Shown here: one piece after another, positions 35,626-47,583 of the stretch
Layout of the letters: each line of letters starts with the position of its first letter
How positions within the stretch are numbered: position 1 is the stretch's first letter
Notes under the pieces: model-generated
What the model saw: the letters and a program-made list of their open reading frames with translations, nothing else
Databases searched by the model: none
Told to the model about the DNA's origin: nothing
Source: Stereocaulon alpinum
Taxonomy: Eukaryota; Ascomycota; Lecanoromycetes; Lecanorales; Stereocaulaceae
DNA: 64,000 nt
Reading direction: 5' to 3'
NCBI GenBank assembly: GCA_018257865.1
Contig: JAEUBA010000058.1
Location: 62,001 to 126,000, forward strand
Translations under genes and position numbers: made by a program

Positions 35626-35745
35626 GCTTCAAATTCGATAATAATAGGTTGATATTTTAATGATTATCAAAGTTTCTATGTAGAATGCAGTGGGGGGAGA
35701 TACTGGGAGAAAAACGCCAAGCTTTTGCAAGAGTCTTGAAATTGC
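35626..35745 (-). repeat. right terminal inverted repeat of the MITE
   Basis: Reverse complement of the left repeat with transitions (CCCAG for CCCGG, TACATAG for TATATAG) and one extra TTA. Confidence 0.85.
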
Positions 35746-36190
35746 TAAGTCATTAATTGCATATTGGATGATTGATGATTAAGGCTTGTATGGAATGATG
35801 CATAGAAAAGCATGCTCCGGCTCAACGAGGTAGTCCTAGGAGCTAGCCAGGCGCGGTTAGATTGCCCAGCACTCGCGATGGTGTCTAAACTCTGATATTT
35901 TCAATCACTGCCTACCACAGCTTCCGGACGAATCTTCAAGACCACAGCTCTGGGAAGTACAACGTACAAGGGTCGGAATCGGCTTTGATGAATGGCTCGG
36001 TTCCGCAAGGGTTTATGTGAGCCCTAATGCCCAGATATTACAAAGCCTCATTATTCAACGACCTGCAACAGCGAGGCGGGATGGCCGGGGCGTGTATGAG
36101 CGTCCAATGTGTTCTGCCACTGCGATGAAACAGTTCAAGCGACTTTGCTCCTTTATCCTCTACCTCTAACAACACAAGTCCACTGTCACA
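35746..36190. other. 5' flank of the reductase pseudogene
   Basis: Non-coding. It holds the right flank of the MITE and the former promoter of the reductase. A pyrimidine-rich stretch lies before the ATG at 36191. Confidence 0.5.
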
Positions 36191-37280
36191 ATGACACCCG
36201 GCTTCAATGGCAGATCCCCAGCAATCGCGCCTGATTCTCTCGTCCTAGTCACCAGTGTCAACGGCTTCATCGGCAACCATGTGGCTGATCAGCTCATTCA
36301 GGCCGGCTACCGCGTCCGTGGCACCACCCGTGACATCTCAAAGACCGAGTGGGTCAACGCAATGTTTGACAATAGGTACGGCAAGCGCAAGTTCGAAGCA
36401 GTGGTTGTGAAGAATACGGCGGACAGTGGAGCTTTTGACGAAGCTTGTAAAGGTATGCTTCCGAGCTCTCTAGAGGCCGGCGAGCATCACCGATAGCTGC
36501 TGCATCCACAAGCGTCTCTGGCGTTGCACATGTTGCCTCCATCCTTCCCAACGACCCTGACCCAAACACAGTGATACCCACTATGGTCTCCGGCGCAGTC
36601 AAAGCAGCTACCTCCGCCGCAAAAAAGTCCTCTGTCGAACGCTTCGTCTACACCTCTTCCTCCACAGCTCTCACATCCCCGAAGCCCAACGTCGAATTTA
36701 CAATCAGCACTAGTGATTGGAACACCGAGGCCGTCGAATCGGCTTGAAAGCCTGCCGAATACGAGCCAAGAGGGCATTGTCAGTCTACAGTGCTAGCGAA
36801 ATACAGGCCGAACAGAAGATGTGGGACTTTGTCATGGAGCAGAAACCAGGTTTCCTCCTTAACACTGTGCTACCAAATATCAACATGGGTGGAATACTTT
36901 CGGACACGCAGCTGGCCTCGAGTGCTGTGTTCGTAAGAAGTCTGTACGAGGGCGACGTCTCTATATACAAGAGTGTACTTCCGCAATGGATCGTCAATGT
37001 GAAGGACACAGCGCGACTCCATGTTGCTGCGCTGGTCGATCCAGAAGTGGAAGACGGGCGCATCCTGGCCTTTGCACAACCAGTCAGTTGCAACGGGATC
37101 TTCACTTGCTTGCGCAGGATGTATCCTGAAAAGAGGTTTCCTAAAGTAATCGAGGATTGACTCGAAGAAATTGAGCAAGGTGGACACTCAAGAGGGGCGG
37201 AGTTGCTGAGAAAGTTTGGCAGGCCTGGTTTTACTGGGTTAGAGGAGACAATCAGGGAGAACGTGGCTGGTCTATCGTGA
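36191..37280 (+). pseudogene. dead NAD(P)-dependent epimerase/reductase (aldehyde/dihydroflavonol reductase-like)
   Basis: The sequence follows an extended-SDR reductase of the fungal aldehyde-reductase group. It has a cofactor motif LVTSVNGFIGNHVADQLIQ (TG changed to TS) and YRVRGTTRDISK, then after an intron GVAHVASILPNDPDPN, RFVYTSSSTALTSPKP and, in another frame, RALSVYSASEIQAEQKMW (with the catalytic-type Y and a Glu where Lys is usual, YSASE). It ends GFLLNTVLPNINMGGIL. Lesions: the GTATGC intron (about 36452-36510) does not keep the frame; TGA at 36745-36747 and TGA at 37158-37160 both stand where Trp codons are expected; and there is a frame change near 36770. Reading past the last stop, the frame runs to 37280. 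The gene should be inactive. The substrate of the original cytosolic enzyme is unknown. Confidence 0.75.
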
Positions 37281-40200
37281 AAAGGTCAACGTCGTGGTTC
37301 GTTGTTGTGCGCTATCCATCAGTTCTCCCCATATATATCCGATGCGTATCTAGCTTTGACCAGCAGATTTAATGCTATGTGACTCAAATGGAAAGTTTCC
37401 CATGCCGTGTCTCCTTTTCATGTTGCGCGGGAAATTCCTGCGTGTTGTCTTAGCCAAGACCGTCGCAGTGAAAGGCAATCTGAACATGCCCTTTGTAGCT
37501 GACAGATATCGTATTTGGCGCTTTAACAGTCTGCTTTGCGCATGCCATGCGACGTGGGTAAAGGGCACGTTTCGTCCATTCTGCGCGACCGACCGCCTCA
37601 TGTGCATAGGTTTTGTATGCGCTTTGCGCTTGCTTTGACCTAGATCACAGCTATCTATAAAACGCAAATGATGCCCCCATCTATTCACCATTGATTCTCG
37701 ACGGCTTTGGGGTAAAGATGTTATTTTTTTAGTTGGAAATAAATGCTATATAAGAGGTCCTACCTCATCTTCCTAGCCAACCTATGCGCCATCATCATTG
37801 CAGCAGCACCTTTCCCTTCGCCTCTCCCAAGCACACTGACAGAGCTTCCCATCACCTCCAACATCACCACGACACTCAACCAAACCACTCCAGCATCTCT
37901 AAAGTAAGTCAAGCTCCTTCCCATATGCCACAAATTTGCCAACACTCAATTAGCTTTCATCCCATCCCGCCATACAATTATCCGGTCGCTGATACGGGGC
38001 CAAACGATAACCTTTGAGGATTTTCGGTATGAAGTATACAAGGCAGCAGTACTAGGCTGCGTATCAGCGTAGTCCTTGAATGAGAGGCATTGAGCTCATG
38101 CGCGGATCCGTGAAGCAGTGAAGTAAGGACAAAGGGCTACTTAATCATAGACTGTGAGTCGGGAAAGAGGCCTCTGAAATACGTTCTCGGCCAATCAAAA
38201 TGGTTCCGAGGCAATGAGAGAAAGAAAGCGTCTTTGCAAACAGAGTATGAGCCACAGGACATGTTCTGGTAGCGTTGACTGATATCAGATAGGCCACAGG
38301 ATATTGCTCATGTCTTGTGTCCCTAGTCTCAAGTCCAATGTGACGCCCTGTGAATTCGAGAAGGTGTACATCCCCCACGTCATGCCACTATCATTTACAG
38401 CCCCGAATCTTAGCTGTGGCTCCTCCCTTTCCCTCTCAGAATTACTCCGCAAGAAACGATCTGGCCCATGAGTACATTGTCTCTGTGGTAGACAAGTACT
38501 GCGTTGCTGGCGACCTTGGTAAAAATTTCATCGGTGCACTGGCGTGGAAAGTGCAGCCAAAAGTCGCGAAAATGGAGGAGGAGGGTATTTCGTAGGACAG
38601 TGTAGCAGTAGAGTGCGATTAGGACGGCGCTGCGCTGTATTAGTCTCAGTTTCGTCTTGCCTGTAAAATGATTTGAGTGTCTTACTCTAGGTAGTCTGCA
38701 TTGGACAGATTGAAGAGCGTCTTCTTGAGTTAATGTTCGAAGAGCAGCAGCATGGGTTGAGCTGATAGTTCTGCTGCAGGAGCGACGGTCAACAACGTTG
38801 AAGATCGGATAACATACCTGGATGCTCCCAGCTTTGCCATGGCTTGATTATCCACAAATCACTGTATCGATGTTCTCCACAGATACAACAAGCCTTTTCA
38901 AGCCGTAGTGACTTCCCTGCATGGCTAACGCTTTTCACATAGGCAGTAAATTGAGCGGTTCATTGTAAGAAAGTCAAAGAACAGACGTCTTCGATCGCTC
39001 TATAGCCCCGTGTGCTATTCATTTGGCGGGCGATGTAGAGTGGAGTGGCGAAGGCAGTAATGACTTCTCTGCAAATTCTAGATCACTACATTGTGTCATT
39101 ATCTACTTCTTGTTAGCGAGGTCTCGAGATTGTGACGGTATGGCAAGAAAGAACCTTCGAGTCACGAGAGGAAAATCTACCCCATTCATCAATGCTTCCA
39201 AGCCTCCCAGCCCGAGCGACCAGCTCTTCTTTCGAACAAGCCGCGGTCGTGCTTTCCGATGAAGTTCACGAAGCAGGCTTGGTCTAAGCCAACCATGGCC
39301 TCCGTCGTCCTATGACTCTGTACAAGAAATTGGCAATACGCCACATTCGGAGAAATCGTGCTCGCTAGCTTCGGGTTCGTGGGAAAGGAGGCAGGGGGAC
39401 GAGGTCTCTCATTTAGTACCTGTATCTCAAGTCAGTCGCTCGTCCAGAACAGCACAAGACTCTAAACCAATGAATTTGGATATGTAGGATGTCAAAGGCT
39501 CCGTCTGCAACGGGTACCTTTGTCCTCTGATGGTAAGCAGATCGATGTCTGTGTAGAATCAAGGAGGGCAGGACATCTGACAGTGGCTGGCTTGTTTTCC
39601 ATTGGCCCAGCAAGTCTCATACTTTGATCGACACTGTAAAGATCACTCATTGTTCTTTACCAGACCTTTCTGTGAAGATCCTTCGCTATGAACGCCACCA
39701 CCTTCCTTGAATATTTCTCTGCTCGAAGTGATTCTCCATTGAAGACTTTTAGCAAAGCCGTTCAAGACACCAATCAAGTTCTCGCAAAGGGTATGTGAGG
39801 TTCTCAAGGATAAAGCGTCCTGATCGAATTGCCATTCCGCTGCATCGAGAAGAAGTCTTGAGCCACGACGCTTGCTTGATACTGATAGTGGATTGGACTA
39901 TGAAGCATTCGCGATAAAATCTGGTTGCAGTCTCGCAAAGGTGTAGATTTTAGTAGCGAAAAAGCTGGGCTTTGAAGCAGGGGAAAGTTCTGAGCATGCA
40001 TTAGTGAAATTTCAATCTATCTCAAGGAGGAGATAATGTGAAGACAGAGATCAACTTATGTTCCATCTGATCACTCCTTGCTGTCTGCGAAAAGTCAAAC
40101 GAGCCAAGGTACATACATCGATAGAAGACTGACGAGGGAGGTTAATACATGCAAGCAAGTATCGAGAGCAGCCATCGCTGAGCAAGTGTTCGGTTGTTGA

Positions 40201-40903
40201 CAAGTGTGTAGAAGCTGTGTGCGACACGTAGCAAGAGGGAGAGATGATCAGGGTAGGATGTAGGATAGTCAATGGATGAGCTTATGTGGTTGTGTTGTTC
40301 TACTACCACGTGTGAGATTCTACAGCGTTAGCCGAGTCTCCGCAGACGCGACGTCTGTATGTAAAAGAAGGGAGGAAACAACGCAGGCAAAGGGTGGGAA
40401 AACCAATCTGGCGGATCTACTTCACATATCTGGCGGCATGCTTTATGCGACCGAGTCAACGGTCTATGCTGGCTCTCTTAATTTGTCCTTTACTTGACTA
40501 CAGAGTGGACCATGAGTTACCATGAACGGACAGGAAGATGAGTAAATAGGTAACACTTTTGATTGATCTTAACGTCAGCTATGTAATGGGGCTTGTCCTT
40601 CACCGAAGTGTTAAGGGTACAACGCATCGCAACCTCCCCCTAAAGGTAAGTAGGTACAAGAATGTAAAATTTTCTGTGCAATAAGAATAATAGTTTTGAC
40701 CAGCCAAAGCCACATAGTGCTCCGCACGTCCTTCTCAAAAATCTCTGAATCAAGCATGTCTCCTAATGAATGTAATAAAAGCTCCGCAACTCTCTTGTTA
40801 ATCCACCACGAATTTTTAGGAATGAAATGAAAGCTCCGCAACTCCTTTCGTACGGCATCATGAGTTTGCATGCGTGAGAGACGAAGTCAGCCAAGTGGAG
40901 ATA
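37281..40903. other. long gene-poor stretch
   Basis: No frame longer than about 113 codons and no family resemblance on either strand. It separates the reductase pseudogene from the cysteine-rich gene. Nothing annotatable is seen. Confidence 0.45.
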
Positions 40904-41836
40904 TTAGGCGGGGTTGTCACCTCCATAGACAAGTTTGCCGCAAGGGCCATTGCCAAGTTCGATGGCGTCACCCCCGGTAGTAGAAGTGTAATACTTCCCA
41001 ACGATAGTGTCCGCAGAACAGGTCCCACCAGCGAGAGCAAGCGAGCAGCCTTGGTTGTCGAATTGAAAGAAGGCACATCCCGGCTCGTTGTAGCAAGCTA
41101 CGCAGCAGTCGGAATAAGTTGTGGCAGCGGTTGAGAAGGAGCCCTCCGTGTTAGACTCGACAAGATCGACAACTTTGCCGTTGACTTGGCTGATGCTTTT
41201 CGAGCAGGCGCAGGTGACAGTCGCGTCACGCTTGGTCCTAAGTTCATGTTAGTGACCAAGCTACGGTGAACCTCTTTGTAAGGCGTTAGACCCACGGTGT
41301 GAGGTTGAGCCCTTCGTCACGCTTGGTCCTAGATCCATTTCAGTGAGCAAGGGTACAGTGAACTTCTTTGAAAGGCCTAGATTGAACTTACGGAGTGTTG
41401 CCACCATAGGTCAAGTGGCCACAGGGGCCATTTGACAGAGTAAGGACGCCAAGCGAAGTTGTAGAGCCGGTGAAGAATTGACCCACGACAGTGGAGGCAG
41501 AGCAGTCACCGCCGGCAGCGAGGGCGATATGGCAGCCAGCTGAGTCCCATTGAGAATAAGCGCAGCCGGGCTCGTTTTGGCACGCGATGCAACAGGCGGC
41601 CGGGCTGGAGGCTGAGGATGCAAAGGTCCCTTCAACATAGGAGGACACAGCAGTGATGTATTTGCCGTTTGAAATCCAGTAGGATCCTGGGCAGCTCACA
41701 CCCCCGGAAGCTGGGGTACTAAATTGATGTCAGTAGAGGTAAAGTTGTGTCAGGACCTGTGAAGACAAAGCACTTACCAGGCTGCTATCGCCAGCAAGCC
41801 CAAGGCGACAGCGAGAATCATGTTGTTGATCTTCAT
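40904..41836 (-). CDS. secreted protein of two tandem cysteine-rich (PAN/Apple-like) domains
   Basis: Three exons (41836-41778, 41718-41392, 41237-40904) join in frame to 239 residues. The N-terminus MKINNMILAVALGLLAIAA is a signal peptide. The mature protein is two homologous domains of about 105-110 residues. Domain 1 contains PAACCIACQNEPGCAYSQWD, AGCHIALAAGGDCSA and NGPCGHLTYGG. Domain 2 repeats it as DCCVACYNEPGCAFFQFD, QGCSLALAGGTCSA and NGPCGKLVYGG. The CC..C..EPGCA...D..GC spacing resembles PAN/Apple modules, which bind carbohydrate or protein; that assignment is by eye only. Intron 2 separates the two domains exactly, so the gene grew by duplication of one exon. An extracellular or wall-associated role is likely. 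All cysteines are kept in both copies. Intron 2 contains a duplication of its own 3' end. Confidence 0.85.
41224..41381 (-). repeat. tandem duplication of an intron 3' end and exon start (two 67-bp copies)
   Basis: Copies at 41224-41290 and 41315-41381 match over about 67 bp with scattered differences, separated by 24 bp. Each contains, on the minus strand, an AAAG(A)GGTTCAC-like stretch, TCACT, and a (C/T)TTAG or TCTAG acceptor followed by GACCAAGCGTGACG. The copy at 41224-41290 contains the acceptor (41239-41238) that continues the open frame. The other copy is a decoy inside intron 2, followed by sequence out of frame. Confidence 0.75.
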
Positions 41837-44800
41837 TTCAGCTGAGGAAATTGTTTTTGAGGAGTGGATGGATATCACAAAGGTTATTGATGTGGTGGAA
41901 GATGGATTGAACGATGGTTTTGTGTGGATGAGGATTGTGTGTTTTGGGAAGTTTGTAGTGTGTGAGTTGTGGCGAGGAGAAAATCTCAGCAGAGTGAAAA
42001 GTATTTATGGTGAGGCGTCAACACTAGGAAGGCGAGCTGGATCACCAGATCTAGGAATGTACATTACCCTTTATTATGAAATGACCAATAAGGACTAGGT
42101 CTTCACTCTTCCTCCAGTAGGGTATTTGTCAAAAAACAAGATCTGGGACAACAACACTCGGTAATCCACCTTGATGCAACCCCTGTAATCTCCGGGCGTT
42201 TGGTCGCAAGGCTTGAACCATGGAAATCGCCTAAAAGGGGAAGGTCTCCCGGAGTGAACACTAGCTACGAGGCCTGATAATTGTCATCACGTGTGCAGAC
42301 CCGGCTTAGTGTCCGAATCTCCTCAATTTTAGCCAAGCGCTAGCTTGGTTAATGTCAATTACATGGTCAGGGATAGCAAGCTAACAGTAAGGACTACCTC
42401 CGTACTCGCCCAACCTTCGAACTTTGGGTGATCTAAATAAGGAGATTGCAGGTCGGGTCTTTGGCTTACTTGTACATACTGGACTTAGCGACGTTCAGCA
42501 TTGCTGTAGCATTGGATCTAATTGTCATCTGGCTTCGATGAGACTTGTGTAGAGCGCAAAGGAGGAAATGTAGCGTCTTCAACTGATGGGCCGCCCGCCT
42601 ACTCAAAGCTTGGTCATGAGTCCGAGCACGCTCCGCGATGTCAGTGATGCACGTCCATCGCTCAGAACAGATCGGCGGACCTGGAGGATAGCTCCGAGAA
42701 GTAGAAAGTTGTATCACAGCGAAGTCAACCACGTGCCAACCCTCGCATCCTGCAATGCTTCACAAGTGATTTGGCTTGCCACTTAAATGAATTATTTCAA
42801 CACCACAGCTTGCGCAAATATTACTGATATTCTGGTAGTGGCGGCGGAGATGTCTTGTGGGGTATAGGGTGGATTACACATCTGCAAGACCTCGGGGAAT
42901 CCGAGATCCTAAAGATCTCCGACCGACTAGGCGAAAGGCAACGATCACGAGCAACGTGTATCGGTTGTAGGCAAAGCTTTGCGCCTAGCTCAGAGGACGG
43001 CAATCCAACTGCATGCACGATTGTTGTATAGATGGCGATCATACACGCAACAATTTTCGACACGTTGATGAAGAGGCTTCTGATGGAGGACTTATCCGCA
43101 GATGTTGGGACAAGGAGCACAGCTACAATCGCTCATAGTGGTGTGGTCGGCGTTGTTCTCATCTTTAGGGATTGTAACATCGGCGCCCCTTCCAGCTTGT
43201 AGTTGTAGCCGCTCCAAGATCTCCTTTCGTCAACGACCCCTGCCTGCTCTGCATTAGGGTGTCTATGTTTCCCCATGCTTGCCTCACTTGCGTGTCATTA
43301 GGTAGAGCCTCAAGGAACAGGATGCAGAGCATGTAGCCGAAGAGTTTTGCGTATGCGTGTTAGAGGTTGGGAACAGAATCTCGTGGGCGAAACTCGATTG
43401 GCTTTGCCATGCCAGTGGTTCTGAGTGCAGTCCTGGGTAGGAGGTGCGCCGCCATGTGGTGGACAATCATCGGAAGTGGGATCAGATCGTTGGAATGCTT
43501 AGTCTGACTGGCATTGGAGACAAGTTTAACACTGGGATGATTGATCGGGCATGTACAGAAAGCCTCGTACAGGTGCCCTGCATCTGTGTGTTCCCTGTTC
43601 AGTAACCAGACACAGAAGCACAACGAGTGTGGTAGCTAGATAGAGAAACGTACCTTGATGTTGATTTACCATAGAGACATTGACCACATCATCCAAGACT
43701 GGGTCACAGATGTAATGTCCTGGGATGCTGGTCTCACAGAAGTCAGAACGCCGTCAGGTGACGCTAGAAGGGACTCGAGGACGATAGTACTCTTTGGCGC
43801 TGTTCACGTTCATAGTAGGTGCCCTAGTGTGCTCTACCTCTCTAAATCGGTCGATGTGATGCTCAAAGAAGCAAGAACCCTTGTCATGCGAACGACGTTG
43901 CAGGTCCGTCTGTAGGTCCGGAAGGTGGTATGCCAGCAGATTCTTGGACGGCAATGCGAGTGGTGTGCCGTGCACCAGCGAGGCTATGGCTGTCATTCCA
44001 GGATAGAATCGTGGTGGTGTAAGGCACGTTGTCTCTTTCAATTCTCGGTTCGAGAATACATGGGCCACTTAGTTGTGGCTTTCAACATCAAGACTGACAT
44101 GCTATGCAGCTTTCAGTCCGCTGTCTCTGAAATCAGGGTCTAGTGACTGTGACAGGATGACGTTAACTCACCCTATTTGTAGAGACGTGGGGCCGAGAGA
44201 AGGAGGAACGAACAGCTGTAGATTGAACGTTGGATTTGAGACAAAGCACATAGTGTACACGAGTGGGAGCTCCAAAAGGAAACTCGACCAGAGCCGTGAG
44301 CGACGGCAGAAGGATTGTAGGATCGAAGGCAGTCATGGGCCCAGTAGCTTTAGAAGTTGCCGACACGTGCGCCTCGTGTTGCATAGGGGGAGCGATTCCA
44401 AGATGTAAAATTTGAACAGGCCTACGGTCGCGCCCTGAGAGTCGGTGACTATGACGTACAAGGTGTCTGAAGCGTATGCTGCGTAGTATTTTGGCACTGC
44501 TCTTGCAGCGATGACTTCTTTGCTGTTTCAATGTGGTTTTGTTAGCTAGATGACGTTCCCAGATCATGTCCAAGCTGGAAAGCCGGGCCAAACCACCAGA
44601 AGGGTTCTGGTATCGCAAAGGTACTGACCCGAATTTGCCTCTAGCGTTCGATGTACGAAAGGCGTAAGGTGGTTCGAATGGTTTGTAGAGGCTTGATCTC
44701 TTGACGAATATCGTAGACTGGTGCTTGGTTTTCGTAATATGTAGAAGGCCTGGTTGAAGAGGGACGGTATTTTCGCTCTATCGTAGTTGGCAATGTAGCT

Positions 44801-45593
44801 TGTCTTAGACAAGGTCTCCTTGTCGAATCGATCATCGACCTGTCTATCTCGAGTGCCTTCCAAGTCCTCTGTCCCTTTCTCCCCCTCTTCTTCAACTTCT
44901 ACTCCCCCATGCTAAGTTGTTCGTAACAAGGCGCTGCAGCTCTTCTCTTCTAACTATAATGTACCTGTTCGTTCCCCAGATACACTAGGCTGCTGGCTAA
45001 TCAGAATGTCACATCGTTTTGACAGTTCTAGCACGTAGGGTCGAATCAGCCTAAAACCGAGGACTCCGTGTTGCATCTCAGATATCGTAGCTGGCGCTCG
45101 CAGCATTCGATCAGCATTCGATCTGGAGATGTTGTCGTGCTGGGCGAAGGCTATGACAGCAAAGCAGCATGACCGTTTGGAGATGTAGACCCGATATCTA
45201 GGGAAATCACATAGTATGGTGGAGGGAGGAGGAGCAGAATGCGAAGGTCGATAAGACCGTTGCTCGCGTTGGAATGCACAATGTCTCTCGCGCAAGTCCG
45301 GCCGCCTCACGTGAATCAGCCTTGTCCCTTGCATGCTAGTAGAGTAGCATTTCGGTTATCTTCCGCGATTGACAACGCTTCGTACAACTTAATCACTGAA
45401 ATCAATCCCATTCGGTCAGCACAACCCACGGCCGACATTTATTCAAGTGTCACTGGAGGCGGACTCCAGGCTGTTGTGCGAAGAATCTGAACCGTAAGAG
45501 CTCCAAAGGCCCTGCAAAACTTGGGTCGAAGATCTTCGCTGACCTACCATGTTATCCGACAGCATCATCATTGCCTACCATCACTAGCGAAAA
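41837..45593. other. long gene-poor stretch
   Basis: Short open frames on both strands. On the minus strand, segments at about 44400-44530 (KEVIAARAVPKYYAAYASDT) and 43284-43620 have protein-like composition, but I could not connect them into a gene or name a family. A decayed gene is possible. Confidence 0.4.
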
Positions 45594-46847
45594 ATGTCCT
45601 TGATAGTGTCCTTACGAGTGCCATCGCTGCAAGGTCAGAAACGACCACGTCTGCGAAGCTCGAGTGCGTCCAAGGGTCTCCTCTGTCAAGGTCCCTTGCT
45701 TTCAGAATTAAAAAACTTTCCCACATCTACCTTACGGCCCCGATCCCTATCTCCTCTAATTGACCAGAACGGTGGTGAACATTCGACAACATCAGAAAGT
45801 CCAACCCTGCAGCGAATAGAAAGATACGATTGTGCAGCGTCACCACTTGAGAAGCTACCCACTGAGATGTCACAACGGATAGCAGGTTTTCTAGAACCAT
45901 CAGCAGCAGCATGCCTTGCTCTCACTAGCAAGTCTCTCTTGAAAACATTGGGCACCCCACAATTCCGTACTCAGCCTAAGTCCAAAATACCCTTCTTGAT
46001 TTTGATCCAAAGAGACCTCCCACAGGACCAGTGGTTGGAATGCTACCACTGCAAGAAACTTCATCCATTCGACCTGTGCCCATCTGATGCCAAAACGTGG
46101 ACCTACCGGCCTGAAGGCCCATGCGACGTAGCCGATAGCATTGCGTTCCTCTTGCCAAATATCGGTATCCGATTCCGATACGTTCAGATGGCCTTGAAGC
46201 TCCACAAGAAAGGCATGCCGGATACAGATAACAATCTGTTGCGATCCCTCTCGCACACCCGCAGAGCACCTCACCATAAAGATTCTCTCGCCCACACATC
46301 TGTCCGCATAGTAGACAATTCTCTTTTCATCAAATTGGAATATCGCATACTCTTGCGTCGAGAGGAGAGCTTCGAGCGTGTGCTCAGTATGGAACCGCAA
46401 GTTTGTCCACACTGGAGTTGCGTGGTCGGCCACATAGGTGTGCCGTGCAGAAGCTTGTCGCATATGATCCGGAATCAAATGAAACTTCAAGAGGAGCAGT
46501 ACATTCCTGATTACGTGTCATTGACGGACTGCATCTACTGCGAAACCGAATTCGCGGTGGCTTGCCTGGACTGCAAGTGGACGCCTGGAGGCAAGGCAGT
46601 CTACATCACTGCTTGGAAAGATTACGGAAACTGTGTAAGCCCTCACAACAAGACGTGGAGGAGCCATGTTCCGCCGTTCGATCATCTATGGTATCGCCGA
46701 AAGCAGTCAGAGACTATGCTGGGAAGTATTCGGCAGACCTTCGAACAATCAAGGAGTCCTAGCAACGGTAAAGATGGCTTGACAAAGATTTGGCCTTTGA
46801 AGTCGGATGCTAAATACCAGGAGCTCGTCACCACTGGTGGGATATGA
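45594..46847 (+). CDS. F-box domain protein with CxxC pairs
   Basis: A single uninterrupted frame of 417 residues from the ATG at 45594. After a low-complexity, basic/serine-rich N-terminus (residues 1-80), an F-box is visible at about residues 83-120: PLEKLPTEMSQRIAGFLEPS followed by ACLALTSKSLLKTLG. Two cysteine-pair sites follow, ECYHCKKLHPFDLC near residue 150 and DCIYCETEFAVACLDC near residue 325. That arrangement is common in uncharacterised fungal F-box proteins and suggests a zinc-stabilised fold. F-box proteins bind Skp1 and deliver targets to the SCF ubiquitin ligase; the target is unknown. No introns or lesions are evident. It is not closely similar to the F-box gene at 53888. Confidence 0.78.
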   Translation: MSLIVSLRVPSLQGQKRPRLRSSSASKGLLCQGPLLSELKNFPTSTLRPRSLSPLIDQNGGEHSTTSESPTLQRIERYDCAASPLEKLPTEMSQRIAGFLEPSAAACLALTSKSLLKTLGTPQFRTQPKSKIPFLILIQRDLPQDQWLECYHCKKLHPFDLCPSDAKTWTYRPEGPCDVADSIAFLLPNIGIRFRYVQMALKLHKKGMPDTDNNLLRSLSHTRRAPHHKDSLAHTSVRIVDNSLFIKLEYRILLRREESFERVLSMEPQVCPHWSCVVGHIGVPCRSLSHMIRNQMKLQEEQYIPDYVSLTDCIYCETEFAVACLDCKWTPGGKAVYITAWKDYGNCVSPHNKTWRSHVPPFDHLWYRRKQSETMLGSIRQTFEQSRSPSNGKDGLTKIWPLKSDAKYQELVTTGGI

Positions 46848-47583
46848 TTTACTTGGCTTGCAGAAATTTCCCAGCAGCTGGTCCATGGTATTCTCGAATG
46901 TTAATATGAACAGGGAACGCACTCACGATGACATCGAAGACAGGGAATTTGCCATGGATCTCGGTGAGAGCTCGGGTAGGGATCAGCTGGATTGTTCTCG
47001 AAATAGGGCAGCTATGGTTTGAAACGACTGACTGGGGCTCGCTTGCTCTGCTCTGAAAGCTTCTAACTGCAAGACTGGCAGGCATGCTCAGCCCTACAAA
47101 CCTTGGCATATTCCTCGATATGTCCGTCCTCAGATGGAGGCAATGGAGTTGAAGCTTACTCATGTACATAATTTTGCTGCTCTGTGAGAGACTAGCCTAA
47201 GTATGCATAGCCAATCACCTACATCTTCTTCTGCTTCTACCGTGGCTTTGGCTCGCTGTGCCGCACTCAGATCTGCTCACCCAAAGAGGAAGGCGCAGAG
47301 CTGACATTTGATAGCGCCAGCGACTGATCAACATGGGCCCTTCCTTCTCCTGCATAGTATCACCGATACCACGCTCTGAGGGGCCTCCTAAGGCGGGATG
47401 ACTTCATCATCTCCTCCTTCGTTATCGGCGATGGCGATAAATCATAGCAGTACTATACAGCCCACCTCCGCTCGACATGAGCCAGGTGCCGATATATGGC
47501 ACTCGGATGCCTCATTCCACAGTCGCAACCATCAACACTTCCACCACCAGCCTCTCTCAATTTTTCCCTGAGTCTCATTAATC
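46848..47583. other. intergenic region upstream of the permease
   Basis: Non-coding. It probably contains the promoter of the MFS gene. Pyrimidine-rich runs precede the ATG at 47584. Confidence 0.5.

Larger units (their letters stand above)
35110..35745. mobile_element. 636-bp MITE, Tc1/mariner-like (TA target sites)
   Basis: The left end (35110-35226) and the right end (35626-35745) are inverted copies of each other over about 117-120 bp, both starting GCAATTTCAAGACTCTTGC. They differ by a few changes, mostly transitions, and a 3-bp indel. TA dinucleotides flank both ends (35108-35109 and 35746-35747), the target-site duplication of Tc1/mariner elements. The inner about 400 bp has no open reading frame, so the element depends on a transposase elsewhere. 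It sits in a gene-poor region, about 440 bp upstream of a dead reductase gene. Confidence 0.85.
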
